A stretch of 64,000 nucleotides of DNA, taken from Ichthyophthirius multifiliis. Taxonomy: Eukaryota; Ciliophora; Oligohymenophorea; Hymenostomatida. Both the position numbers and the translations under genes were made by a program. The notes under the pieces were generated by a model, which was given only the letters and a program-made list of their open reading frames with translations, searched no databases and was not told where the DNA came from. Positions within the stretch are counted from its first letter, which is position 1. Each line of letters starts with the position of its first letter. This document shows positions 24,001 through 36,500 of this stretch, piece by piece. The DNA lies in contig NW_004086127.1 of the NCBI RefSeq assembly GCF_000220395.1, positions 22,891 through 86,890 of the forward strand. The letters are read 5' to 3'.

Positions 24001-25294
24001 TTTTTACTTATTTTAATTAGATATATTGTTTTTAAATATAAATAAATATATTTTCAATTGTTTTAAAAATCTATTATTAACATAGTTAAAAATAAATATA
24101 TATTAGGTAAAAAATAATATATTTATTTAATGTTAAAAACAGTTTTTGATAAAAACTAAAATATATAAAAAAAGCAAATAATGCCAATTAAATTTTTAAT
24201 TATCTCATAATAAATAATTTTAAATTTAAAGCATAAAAAATTATATTTTTTAAATATAAAATCTATTACTTCATTAATAAATAATAATATTTCAGAGTTT
24301 ATTTTCTATTAAATTTTAATCAAAATTAAAATATTTAATTCATTATTTTTAACAATTATATTAATAATTTTTAACTTTATCAATTTTATTATTTGTGATA
24401 TTAGTGTTTAAAAGCTCTTTGGTTAATAATAAATAAGGGCGATTTGATAATAAACTTTTTATATAAAAATTTTAATATTAAATTTTAAATTATTTATAAA
24501 TTTAAATACTAACTATAAATAATAATAATTCTTTATTTATAATTTATCTAAAATATTTTATTTTTATTTTATTAAAATTTTGATATATTATATTATATTA
24601 TATTTAGTTTTTTTTTTAAAAAAAAAAATATAAAAATGTTTAAATAATACTCTGATAAAATACTTTAAATTAATTTTTTATCTAAAATAAGTAAGAAAAT
24701 AAAAATATTTATTTTAAAAGAAATATCGAATAAATAAAATTAATATTTTTATAACAAAAAAATACATAATTTTTTTTATTAATGTTTTTAAGATAGGAAA
24801 AAATTATAAAACAGCATACTAATATAAAAATTTAAATATGAAATAATATATTAATATTAAAATTACAAGTTTATATATATAATTTATAGTTATAAAATGA
24901 ATTTGTAAATAAATAAAAATATTTTAATGCTTATTACAAAAAAATTAGAAAACAAATAAATTTTATTTTTCAATTTTTATTTATATATTTTTTCTCCTTT
25001 AATATATTTATAATATTTTAATTTATATTTATTTATAAAATTTAAGACTATGCTTTCATAAATTAAAAGTAATAATAATTATAAAAATAATATAATAAAA
25101 ATAGTTGTATTCTTAAATATAAAATACATAAAATTCTCTAAAAGTTTAAAATTAAATTTTATATGTATAATATTTTTTAAATTAAAAAAAAAAAAATATT
25201 AATTAAATCTTATTAAAAGTATAATTATTATATCAAATAAATATATATTTAATAAAAACTTCCAATAAATAACTATATTGTAAAAAAATGACTT
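21054..25294. other. 4.2 kb A+T-only region without recognisable gene
   Basis: The longest gene-free stretch in the window, lying between two convergent 3' ends (14-3-3 on plus, repeat protein on minus). Neither strand shows the sustained A-rich bias or the Glu/Asp/Gly codons that mark exons elsewhere in this window. A few slightly richer patches (about 22010-22040, 23400-23560) are too short to call. Confidence 0.5.
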
Positions 25295-28200
25295 TCATTT
25301 ATCTTTGTTTATCTCATCATTAGAAGGAAAATTAGTTACATTCCCTTTACTTTAACTTTTCGCTTCTTCAACAGGTTCCCAAATATAATCTTCTTTTTAT
25401 GGAGATTTTAGACTATTTTTGACTTCTTTAACTTTATTAAATGCTTAAATTTTTGTGTCTTTTAATTTTAAGTATCTCCTTTTGTATTTTTACCAAGTGA
25501 ATCCTAATCTTTCATAAAATCTTTTTAAATGGGGACAATTTTCTCCACATTTCGCATGAATTTCTTACATTTTTCTAAAGTATTTTTTAAAATCTTCAAT
25601 ATCAAGATCTTCGTTATTATTTTTTCCAGCATTATTTTTTACCAATTTAATCAAATCTCCCATTTCATTTTCTATTTATAAAAAATAATAATACTAAATA
25701 AAATATAAAGTAATATATTTATTACTTTTAGACATAAATTTTTTAAATAAAGCTTCTAATTATTAATCTTCGTCCATTCCATCTAATAGTTCAAGTTATT
25801 TATCTTCATTTTCTTATTAATTATCATTTTTCTTTATATATTTATTTTATTTAATAACTTAATGCCCTGACATGTTTATAATATCGTCTATAATACCTTT
25901 TTATTACATCCTATTAGTAATTTTTTTAGAATCTCCCATTACAATAGCCTCTCCTTTATTAATAAAATCAATAATTTATTAAACAAGTTCATCTACTTTC
26001 GAATTATCACAACCTAATTATAAAAGAATTGCTTTTAATTATTTTTCTAAATCAAAATCCGTTTAAACTTCTTTTTCTTATTTTGATTATCCATTTACTT
26101 GCCTATGAATTACTTTTCCATTTGAATCTATTGTCGTTTCTTGTATTGTTCCATCATTATTAATTATTTTTTATGTTATTGTTTTTTTACCATCTTTTCC
26201 TATTTTAGTTTCTTCGATTGTTATTTTTCCATCTTTTCCGATTTTCTTTTTTATTATTACTTTATTACCATTATCATCTAATATTTCTTCCTTTATTTTT
26301 TTATAAAAAAAAAGAAATTTCAGAATAAATAATTACTTCTACTATTTCATTCCCATTTTCGTCTCTATAGAATTTTTTCATGACTTTGTATTTTTTACCA
26401 TCAGCTCCTGTAATTTCTTCTTCAATAACTTGTTTTCCATCAATATCTCTATAGACTTTTGTTTTTACGGTTTTTGCGTTTCCATTTTCATCAATAACTT
26501 ATTCTTCTACAATATTATTACCATCTTTATCTTTTGTAATTTTTTTTCTTATAGTTACTGTTTTTCCTGTGGTTGGGTCAATATAAGATTCTTCTATTAT
26601 TTCGTTTCCATCTTTATCTTTGATTACTTTTTTCTTTACTGTTTTTCCTGTAGCTGGGTCTATGTAGCTTTCTTCTATAACTTCATTTGCATCTTTATCC
26701 TTTGTAATTTTCATTTTTACTGTTACTTATTTTCCTGTGCTTGGGTCTATGTATGTTTCTTCGATTATTTAATTTCCGAATTTATCTTTAGTTAATTTTT
26801 TTTAAACTGTTACTTATTTTCCTGTTTTTGGATCAATGAAAGACTCCTCTTTTTAAATATAAAAAAATAAATAAAAATAATAGTTATAAAAAAAAAAAAA
26901 AAAAAATAATAAATATAATTATAAAAAAATAATATAATAATAATTATAAAAAAATAAATAAAAAAAATAATTGTAAAAAAGATAAATAAAAATAAAAATA
27001 AAATTATAAAAAAATATATAAAAATAATAATTATAAAAAATAAAATAAAAACCAATAATAGTATTTCCATTTTTATCTTTTGATAATATTTTTTTAGTAA
27101 CTTAGGTGTTTCCATTTTTATCGATTTTAGTTTCTTCAATAACTTCTCGTCTTTTTTTTTATTTTTATTTTTTTGTTAAAAAATAAATTATATAATAAAT
27201 ACCCACTACTATCTATATGTTTTTTTAGAATAGTTTTTTCTCCAGTTAAAGGGTTGTATCTTTCTTCAGTAACTATTCCATCTTTATTTTTTTTTTTAGT
27301 AATAATAATTTTATTTCCATGCTCATCAATAATTTCTTCTTATTCGATTTCGTTTCCGTCTTTGTCAACTGTTTTTTTAATTATTCTTTTTTTCCCATCT
27401 GCTTCTATAATTTCTTCTTCAATATACATATTTCCATTTTAATCAACTTTCTTTCTTACATTTTTTATTATTTTATTTCCAAACTAATCCACAATAGTCT
27501 CTTATGCATAACTATTTCCATTCTCATCTACCATTGTTTTTGTGTTTTTTGTTATTTTATTACCTTTTTCATCAAAATAAATTTCCTCTTTTTTTTATTT
27601 TTTATTTTTTTTAAAAATTAAATAAAATAAAATAAAAAAAATTATTGACTTAAAATATATATTTTTTACCAATAATTTGTTTTCCATCTGCGCCTACAAC
27701 AATTTTTTTTTCGGTTTTTGTTTTGTTTCCAAACTTATCTATTTTTTCTTCAATAACTATTTTGTTTCCTTTTTTGTCTATTTTTTCTGTTACTGTTGTT
27801 ACTGTTCCATCTGCATTTAATATTTCTTTTACTATTACTTCGTTTCCATCTTTATCTTTCATTTTCTTTGTCTTTTTTTTGTATTTAAATTTTTATTTTT
27901 TAAAAAAATACCCTAATAATTTATTTATTCCCAAATTAATCGACGATTTCTTCTTCTATAACATCGTTTCCATCTTTATCTTTTTGAACTTTTATTCTTT
28001 TTACTACTTTGTTTCCATTTTCATCTGTTGTCACTTCTTCTATTATATCCTTTTTGTTTTTTTTTAATAAATTCATATTTTACTATTTTTTGTTAATTAA
28101 ATTTACATTTCCATCTTTATCTTTAATAACTTTTTTTACAACATTTACTTTCTTTCCTGTATTAGGATCAATAAATTATTCTTCTGTATATTCGTTTCCA

Positions 28201-30498
28201 TTCTAAATTATATATAATTTGATAAAATATAAAAAAGTAAAAATTACTTAATCTTTTTTAACTTTCATTTTTTTAACTCTAACTTTTTCTTAACCATTCT
28301 CATCAATATATTCTTAAAATAAAAAATATATGTATAAAAAAAAACAGATAAATTAATTTACTTTCTTCGATTTCATATTCTTCATCTCCATTAGCATTTT
28401 TTACCATTTTTACTCTATTCCCTTTTTCGTCAATAAACCATTCTCCTTCATTTACTGGTTTTCCATCTTTATCAATTGGTCTTCCTGGTTTTTGAGGTAA
28501 AACAAATTTACTACCTCCAATAGCCAACCCTCCATGCTTATTTACGAAATCAACAATTGCAGGATCAACAACTAATCCTGATTAAGGAGCTTTATCTCTA
28601 GATCTAAGTTCTTTTCCAGTTTTAGTGTCAATAATAACTTCTTCTTCAATTTCGATTTCATCTTCAATCCATTCACCTTTAGAATTTAATCTTTTAACTT
28701 TTCTTTTTACTTTTCTTACAATTAATTTTTCACCTTCTTCTAAAAGCTCAGGATCAAATTCAGAATCATAATTAGGATTATTAAGTCTTTCTTACTATTT
28801 AGCCTTTTCTTCTGCTTTAATATTTTTAACCAACAATAATCCATCACCCACACAGTCTTTAACTAAAGGATCTTTAAGCATTTCTAGGTCTATTTTAGCC
28901 ATTTATTCTATTTCTTTTATGTTAAATCTTTTAGAGTATTCTAGTTTAAAAAGATCTTCGGCTTTTCCCAAAATGAATCTTTTTTATTCATCAGTAAGAT
29001 TGGAAGACATTATGAATTTTCTAAATGAATTTAAATTATGTTTATTTTCGTCTTCTATTTTTTTTATTTCTTCGACTAATTCTTTCATTTTTAATTTGAG
29101 TTTTATATTTTCTTCTATTATTTTTTTTATTTTATCTTTGTCAACTTGACTGAATACTATGTCTTTTTAGGTATTTTTTCTCCTTGCTTTTTCCTCATCA
29201 TCTCTCTTTTTTTATGCAAATAGCATTTCTTCTAGTTTTCCATTTACTCCTTTGAATTTTATTTCTAATTATTCATTATTGTTTTTTATATCTTTAAATT
29301 TCTTTTCTAAATCTTAAAGTTTCTTCTCTTTTTATTTTATTTCAAATTGTAACTTTTCAAACCTTTCTTTTAAAATATCTCTCTCTGTCTATTTTATATA
29401 TATATTTTAACAAAATAAAATAAAATTACTTATGTTGAGTTTTCTTAAAATTCAATATCTCTTTTATCTTAACTATTTTTAAAATTTTACTTATATTTAT
29501 TGTTTTCTTGTGCATTCTTAGCTCTATTTGCAACATCTTTTAATCCTGTAATTAAATCGTTTTCAATTCTTTCATATCCATTATCAAGCACAGATTATTT
29601 TCCTAATAAATCTAATCCTTCCTATTCCACTAAAAAAGATTTTTTTTTTAAAAAAAAAATAATAATACATTAAGTAGCATATTTTTTTTTTAAGATAAAT
29701 CTTTCAAAACTGATCTCAAAGATTTTTCAGCATTCGAAGGTTCTAATCCAAAATTAAGATTTTTTTTATTATTAAGAAATTCGCTAACATCATTATTAGC
29801 CTCAATCAATTCGTTTTTAATTTATTCTATTTCGTTTTATTTTTGTATAATATTACTTGATCTTTTAGCATTAATCATATCTTCTTCAGTATCTGTACCT
29901 TTCTCCATAGTGATAATTCTTTCATAATTCTATAAAAGTCTTGACTCTTATTTGTTTAATCTTTTCATTAAAGAAGGTTTATATTAGTCTCTTTTATCAT
30001 AACTAGGAATACTTATATTTTATTCGCTAGTTTTTGATACATCAAATGAATTATTACGCTTTTATTATACAGATCTGGTTTTTAAGTTTTTTAGATTATA
30101 TAATAACTAGTCTACGTCAAATTCCATATTTGTTTTCATTTATAATATTACATTCATTAATATATTTTATCCACTAAATATTTTTTAAATTATTGATGTA
30201 AATTTATCTAATTTTAATATTCCTAATTAATAGTGCATTTCTCCTAATATTAACTGATATAATTAATGTGTCTTTTTTAAAATATATGTTTGTTTAAAAT
30301 AAAAATATTTTATTTTTTTCTTTAAATAAACCTTTTTCATTGTATCTAAAAATGCTATTTTATCTTAATCTTTTGTTCTTTTTTAAATATCAGATTCTAT
30401 TTTTGTTAATAACTTTTCCATTTTTGTTAGTTTGTCGTATTCTGGGACTAAAACTCTATGTCCTTATAAAATTTTAACGGGTTCAGTTTTAAGAACAT
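25295..30498 (-). CDS. Large repeat protein: coiled-coil N-terminus plus many DKDGN/IDPxTGK repeats
   Basis: Starts MNVLKTEPVKILQGHRVL at ATG 30498 and ends FPSNDEINKDK with TGA at 25295; about a dozen short A+T-only introns interrupt it. The first third is coiled coil (EEIKKIEDENKHNLNSFRKF, LTDEQKRFILGKAEDLFKLE). A bridging block has DPELLEEGEKLIVRKVKRKV and FVLPQKPGRPIDKDGKPVNE. From about 28470 to 26090 come tandem units of roughly 25-30 residues, for example KDKDGNEIIEESYIDPTTGK followed by a basic strand (KTVTIRKKIT). Each unit alternates beta-prone segments with D-x-D/N-G-N turns. The C-terminal 250 residues are globular (LGCDNSKVDELVQQI, FYERLGFTWQKYKRR). I do not recognise the protein. 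It may be structural, cytoskeletal or cortical, but that is inference. Confidence 0.7.
26090..28470 (-). repeat. Coding tandem repeat array (about 25-30 residues per unit)
   Basis: Degenerate repeats in the large minus-strand gene. Shared core: K-D-K-D-G-N, then I-x-E-E, then I-D-P-x-T-G-K and a basic strand. The neighbouring units 26499-26840 are the most alike (ESYIDPATGKTV, ESYIDPTTGKTV, ETYIDPSTGKQV, ESFIDPKTGKQV); outer units have D-E-N-G-N in place of D-P-x-T-G. Confidence 0.8.
26850..27060 (-). other. Low-complexity intron of the repeat-protein gene
   Basis: About 210 bases of A-runs and ATTATAA units with almost no G or C on the plus strand, lying between exons for KEESFIDPKTGK and the upstream block ending KDKNGNT. 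It is much longer than the other introns of this gene. Internal repeats (AATTATAAAAAA) suggest expansion by slippage. Confidence 0.6.
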
Positions 30499-31019
30499 TC
30501 ATTTGTTACTTTTTTAGTTCAATTTAGTAATTATTATAGATAAAAAATATTTGATATGTATATTTTTTATTTTTAACAGCAAATTTTATTTTGCTTTAAT
30601 TTGTTTTTTATTTTTAAATAAAACTATTTTAATTTAATTCATATAATTTTATTATTATATTTAATTAAAAATTAAATTAATTTTAAACTTTTATAAATTA
30701 AATAATAATTATATGTGTTATTAATTAAATTTAATATATAATGTAATATGTTTATATTAATCGTAACAAAATATTTATTATATAAAATGATAGATGAGAT
30801 TTATGTATTAAAGATATTTTATAGAAAAATTTTAAATATAAAAATTTAAGTAAACATAAAAGTTAATATTAAAAAATAAAAAATTGATAAAGATTATAAA
30901 AATTTATAGTAAAAAAATATATATATAATTATATAAATATATATTATTTATACATCTATATATATATATTTATAATTATTTAAATAAAAAAACTTATTTT
31001 TTTATATTTTAAAAATTTT
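30499..31019. other. Divergent promoter region
   Basis: A+T-rich spacer of about 0.5 kb between the starts of the repeat protein (minus) and the FOP-like gene (plus). It contains TATATA stretches around 30915-30975, too common here to call as a promoter. Confidence 0.4.
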
Positions 31020-31526
31020 ATGTCAGATAAATAATTAGAAGAATTAAAAGATTTATTATTTAAAACATTAGAATAATCAGGATAATTAAGCAATGTGAAA
31101 GCGTAAATACGAACTATAGTTTATAATACAATTGATAATCCTCCTTTAAATCAAAATTAAGAAAATAATAAAAATAAAAAATATTAAACTTCATAAAAGG
31201 TTTAACTATTAAATTAATCAAAATTATATACAATAAATTAAAAACTTTAAAATATTTCAGAAGAAGAAAAAACAATTTTTACTTTAATAAAAGAATTATT
31301 ATAGTTTTATAACTTGGAATATTCTTTAAATATATTTTAGAATGAAACTAATAATAATTAAGAAATAAATAGAAATGATTTAATAAATAAATTTAAATTA
31401 AATAAAAATGAACAAAAACCACTTTTATTATAAATAATATAAAATAAATGCGATATTGAAGTTAAAAATAATACTAGTACAAATAAAAATAAAAGCAATC
31501 ATAATAATTATAATAATTATAATAAA

Positions 31527-31574
<48 letters not shown>

Positions 31575-31847
31575 TTAAAAGAAAAAAATAGTTTATTTAA
31601 TAAATTTGATCATAATATATCTAATAATAATTAAAATGAAATCGAAGAATCTATCAAATTTGAAGAACTATCTGAAGAAGAAAACTAAATTTAATAATTA
31701 AACGTAAACTAAAATAAAACTAAAAAGCATAATCCTCTTGCAAGTAGTATTGAAGATACAATCGGTGCTTCTATAAGTTAAGGTTATGATTAATCTGTAG
31801 ATTCTTTAGAATTAGAAGAATACGATTATTATGAAGATGCTAAATGA
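31020..31847 (+). CDS. FOP/FGFR1OP-like centrosomal (basal body) protein
   Basis: A single frame of 276 codons, ATG 31020 to TGA 31845..31847. The N-terminus, MSDKQLEELKDLLFKTLEQS then VKAQIRTIVYNTID, matches the start of FOP. Residues about 85-120 form the LisH dimerisation motif: TIFTLIKELLQFYNLEYSLN followed by IFQNETN. This TON1/FOP arrangement is typical of centrosome and basal-body proteins that anchor microtubules. The middle is an Asn-rich linker with a long Asn run (about 31521-31573). The acidic C-terminus has SSIEDTIGASISQGYDQSVD. No introns. It is shorter than human FOP (399 residues), and the C-terminal half is not alignable by eye. Confidence 0.85.
31521..31573 (+). repeat. AAT trinucleotide tract encoding polyAsn
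   Basis: Near-perfect AAT repeat in the frame of the FOP-like gene, giving about 17 Asn residues between the LisH domain and the acidic tail. Confidence 0.8.
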
Positions 31848-32040
31848 TTTTTTAATTTTTATTTTGTATTTATTAATTTTTTTTTTTAAATAAAACAATT
31901 TAAAAATAATTATATTTTATTATATATTTAAAAGTTGTTTAGTTTTTATTTAACTAATTTATTTTTAACTTTTAGTATATAATCAATCAAATTATTTTTA
32001 TATTTTTTTTAATTCTTTATTCTAAAACAATAATAAAAAA
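31848..32040. other. Short spacer
   Basis: A+T-rich spacer of 193 bases between two plus-strand genes. Nothing else was seen. Confidence 0.4.
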
Positions 32041-32784
32041 ATGAGATAGTATCATATCACCAATATTTAATTTAATAATTATAAAGAACTATCTTTACTT
32101 AATAAATTAGTTTAAAATAAAGTAATCGGACATTAAATTAAATAAAAAAATATTAAAAACAATAAAATCAGTGTATAAAAAGCTTTTTGAATTTCTAAAT
32201 AGAAATTAATAAAAATAAAATTAAAATAATAATAAATTAAAGCTGGTTATACTATGTATTTAATATATATAAAGGAAAAAATAAGTCGATAATTAAACTT
32301 AAAGCCATTATTAATGAAAAAGAAAATAGTTAAACTCAAATATGTAAAAATAAATAATTGTATAATTCTATTTTTTTATATCTCAAGCAAGATTTTTAAA
32401 TTAAGTAATTTTCAATTAAATAAATAAATAGAATTATTTAAATAGCTTAACAAATCAAAAATATTAAAGAAATACTTTAATTAAAATGCATAAGAATATC
32501 ATAAATTCTTATTATATACAATAGTTTAAAATAATAGATAATATGAAACTGAACAAAAATCTAAAAAACCATAGATGTTTATTTATAATTAAGTTCATTT
32601 ATTTTTGAATAAAAGAAAAAAAATTATAAATAAATTCATAATTATTATCGATAAATCTAAATTATAAAGCAAATTCGATAGATAGCAATCAAAAGTTTTT
32701 AAATCAAGATTATTACAATAATAAATATATAACTAAATAAAAATTAAAATGTTCATAATTGTGAAAAAGCCGAAACAAAAATGA
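32041..32784 (+). CDS. Lys/Gln-rich protein, unknown function
   Basis: ATG 32041 begins MRQYHITNIQFNNYKELSLL. The frame meets a TGA at about 32193 unless an intron (GTAATC at about 32122 to AAATAG at about 32206, phase 0) is removed; after it, a frame of nearly 200 codons stays open to TGA 32782..32784. That part reads KAGYTMYLIYIKEKISRQLN, QNAQEYHKFLLYTIVQNNRQ and YNQVHLFLNKRKKI. The coding strand is clearly A-rich, as in other plus-strand genes here. No domain was recognised. It could extend further downstream through another intron. Confidence 0.45.
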
Positions 32785-33059
32785 AATTATCCATAAGCAT
32801 ATGTTTTATTTTTATAATAATTTAATTAATTAAAAGAATAACTTTATTTTAAAAAATTAAAGATTCAATAAAAATATTAATATTTATAACAAAATCAATT
32901 ATATATATATACACATTTATTTAAAAAAAATATATATTGTTATTAATTTATAATTTTTTATTTTTTATTTGATTATAATTATTATTAATTCATTATTTTA
33001 AAAAAATTATAAAATATAATTAATTTATATGTAAATAAAAATATTAAATCTAATATTAA
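32785..33059. other. Convergent spacer
   Basis: A+T-rich 3'-to-3' spacer with a TATATATATA patch near 32900. No gene was seen. Confidence 0.4.
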
Positions 33060-34289
33060 GAAGTTTTATTTTTTGCTTTTCTCTTCAATTTACACAATTT
33101 GCTTAATTTTATTTTACAAAATAGTAATCATTAATTATTTTTTTTTTTACTAAAGTATTATCATAAATTTAATTATTTTTATTCTATTTATATTTAAATA
33201 TTTTTTAAAAAATATATAAAAATTTACTTTGAATTAAATTAAGTAAGGCTTTTATTATTAACTTTGAATAAAGCTAGTAAAATACTAACTTATGTGCTTT
33301 TTTTAAATAGCTTCATTATCAGATAATGATTATTAAGAAATTTCAGATTATTGTAGAAAATTTATTGTATTTTATGTAATTTATGTACACTCAATAGTGC
33401 TGTTTTCTGTCCTATTTTTATTTTAATGATAAATATAAAAATAATATATAAATATATACTGTATTATTGTAGTTTTTTTTGCATTATTATTTTATAATTA
33501 TTGAATTTATTGTTTTTATTTTTAGTTGACTTTTTCCAAATTTTTTATTTTATACTAAAAGATTTTATTTTTTAAAGCTTAATTATGATATTAAATTTGA
33601 AGATTTTTATATTTTTATACAATATCAACAATATAATCTTCTAAATAGAACTAATTTTTAGAATTTACTTATAATTTTTGAAAAAAGATAGATGAAATAT
33701 TATTATTTTTTCCTTCTTAGAATTATTTATTTTCTTTTTATTATTCATGAGCAAATTCATCAGAAGATTAAATTATTTTACTATCTATAAGTTTTTTAAT
33801 TTTTTCATTCAAATGTTATTATTTTTTCATAGAATTGTCAATTTCATATCTTTTACTAGGTTCTTTACTACTGCTGCATGTTTTTAATTTCTAAGAATCG
33901 ATTTTTTCTAAATTTTTTATAAATTAAAGGGACTTCATTTAGTTTTTATTAGTTCTAAATTTTTCAAATTATTCCTTTATATCATTTATATCTTTTAGAC
34001 TTAATTTTTTGCAAGTTTTATTATTTTTTATTACATCTTTATTTATTAAATCACTTTTGTTTCTTAATTTACTTGTTTAGGTCATTTTTGGAGGGGAAAG
34101 GTAAAAATTGTTCATTACATTTAAATTTGTTTGCTGCTTTTATTTCAAAGGGATTGTTGAAAATGATTTGCCCTACAGTTTTAATTTTTCTTCTTATTTA
34201 GCTTTTTTTATAGTTTTTTTAGTTTCTTATACTTTTACTTTGTTCATTTATTAGTATATTTTATAAATATTTCTTGTAAATATATCCAT
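33060..34289 (-). CDS. Lys/Gln/Ser-rich coiled-coil protein, unknown function
   Basis: Starts MDIFTRNIYKIYQQMNKVKV at ATG 34289. The first exon runs to about 33470 with blocks such as FYLSPPKMTQTSKLRNKSD, KDINDIKEQFEKFRTNK, KTCSSSKEPSKRYEIDNS and ALKNKIFQYKIKNLEKVN. An intron (GTATATAT...AAATAG, about 33416-33462) leads to TENSTIECTQITQNTINF and SEISQQSLSDNEAIQKK. A further intron follows, and the last exon includes QIVQIEEKSKKQNF. The 3' end was not fixed; 33060 is approximate. Low-complexity N/K/Q composition with helical blocks; no family was recognised. Confidence 0.5.
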
Positions 34290-35718
34290 TTTTTTTATTA
34301 TGATATTTTTTTTTTTTAATAATTATTCAAGCTTTGTTTGTTGTTTTTAATTTTTTTATTTTTAATAAAAGGTGTTTTTGTAGTTTTTTTAATCAATTGT
34401 AAATATTCCCGGCTAATTAATTTAAAATTTATATACAAGAAATAAATACTATAATAATGAATAAAATTTAAAGATAAAATTTATAAATATTTAAATCAAA
34501 ATATAAAAGTATAAATGAAAAACTTATAAAAGCTTTATTGAAATGGCAAATTTAAAATTATAAATATAAAAATTAAATATTTTTATTTTAAATGTATTTA
34601 TAAAAATCAACAATTTTAATATTTTACATATTTTATTTAAATTAAAATAATTTTTTATAATTTATTTTTAATTTAATTTATTTATTAATTTTTAATTAAA
34701 TAAAACTTATAAATAAAATCTACTTTATTTATTAACAAATATATTTAAACATAGTAAAGTTATTTCTAGTTTATTTATATAAATATATATTTATTTATAT
34801 TGTCAAACATATACTTATTAATTTAACAACTATATAATAACATAGAATGTAACTTATAATTTTTAATATACATTATTTATATAAATAAATATTATTTGTT
34901 TATTTAAAGATAAAAATATAATTAACTTGAATATAATATCATAAGTAAATAATATATATATATATAAGATTTTTAATATTTATAAAAAAAAATTGTAAAA
35001 GCAAATAATAAATAAATAAACAATATTTATTATAAAAAAGTAAAGAAAAAATATAATATAATAAAAAATGCAATATATTAATTTATAATAATAAAGGATT
35101 AAATGATAAAAAATATAATTTATATTTTATTTTATAAAAAAATATATGTTTTTTTTTAAATAAAAAAGAAAACAAAATATTACTAAATAATACATAAAAA
35201 TAGGAAAAGTATAAATAAAAATATATCTTCATAAAACATAATTAAAATTATTTGTCTCTTATAAAATAATAGTATCGCATTGTATGCATAAATTAAAAAA
35301 TTAGTAATTTAAAGTAATATAATTTTAAAATATAAATCAATTATTAAGTTTAAAAATTTATATAAAAAAATATAAATAATTAGCTTCTTAAAATTATTAT
35401 AAGATTTAAAAAGTAAAAAATAAAATATTAATATATTTAGATATAAATTTATAAATAAAAAAAAATATTTTATTTTTTATAATTAAAGTATTAATTAAAA
35501 ACTTAAAAGATTATATGTTAAAATATGTCAAAAAATCATTTAATATAAAAATTAATGATTAAATATGCAATTACAAGTATTAATATAATATGATAAGAAT
35601 GAAATATATCATTATTTATTAAAAAATTAATATGTATATTTACTAATATATTACAGAAACATTATATTTTGTGAAATACCTTAAATTTAAGGAGTTTTGG
35701 TTTGTTATAGACAGCAAT
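34290..35718. other. 1.4 kb A+T-rich region without assigned gene
   Basis: Upstream of the coiled-coil gene (minus) and of the LRR locus (plus). The stretch 34990-35480 is A-rich on the plus strand and could hold unrecognised exons, but no frame with convincing composition was found. Confidence 0.35.
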
Positions 35719-36500
35719 ATGAACTTGAAAATAAATTAGTTAGGTGAAGAGGAGAAGCTAAAAATTTTAATTTTTTAAGATAAAATATTAATGCATTAAA
35801 TTTAAAATTTAGTAGGCTTTTGAATATTACTTTATTTAAATTTATCTAATAATTAAATAAAAGAAATAAGCTGTTTATAAAATTTAAATTAACTTAGAAA
35901 GCAATTATTGTATAAAAATAATATTATTGAAATTTATTCATTACAAAATTTAACAAAATGGAAGTTTTATTAAAATATATAGGTCAAATAATTATTAAAC
36001 TTTAAAATTGGCAAATAATTTAATTTAAAGGATTGAAGATTTTGACTTCTAAGAAAATCTAATTAATTAAAATTTATTAAATTTCGAAAATCGACAATAT
36101 ATATATAGAAATCCTTATAAACTAGAGTTTTTTTTTTTTATAATAATTTATAAGAGTAAATAGAAAATCTTAAAATATTTACATTTTAAAGGAAATAAAT
36201 TTAGTAAATAAAATATATTTTTGTTAAAAATATTAATAAATTTCTTTATTATAAAATGGTTTTTTATTTATTCCTAATAGAAAAAATTTAAATGATAAGA
36301 ATTATGAAATCATATAAAAAATAAAATAATAAGAAAAAGACAATTATATAAACTAACTTTTAACTCTTTCTTAAAAAATTTGTTTCAAATAATCAAAAAA
36401 ACTTACTTAAGATGAAGAAGCTTTAAAATAAATTAATGATTAATGATAAAAAGAAATGCAGAGTGTAAAAGATATTAGAAAAATGAAATTACAAAAAAAA
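35719..36500 (+). pseudogene. Leucine-rich-repeat (SDS22-like) gene, broken frame
   Basis: Recognisable LRR units occur in shifting frames: LLYLNLSNNQIKEISCLQNL, LLYKNNIIEIYSLQNLTK, then LKLANNLIQRIEDFDFQENL with the cap-like YRNPYKLE, and later YLHFKGNKFS. The pattern LxxLxLxxNxI is that of the short SDS22/LRRC ciliary family. From ATG 35719 (MNLKINQLGEEEKLKILI) the frame meets TGA at 35824 immediately before the first unit. Single-base shifts occur near 35956 and 35987. Short introns explain none of these well. It is either a decaying gene or a badly sequenced one; the shifts need an added base, like those in intact genes of this window. The extent is approximate. Confidence 0.55.

Noticed and set aside
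35820-35830. TGA in the LRR gene as a recoded Trp or selenocysteine codon
   Set aside because: TGA ends all intact genes of this window and Trp is TGG throughout. No selenocysteine element was seen and the LRR position does not call for Cys.
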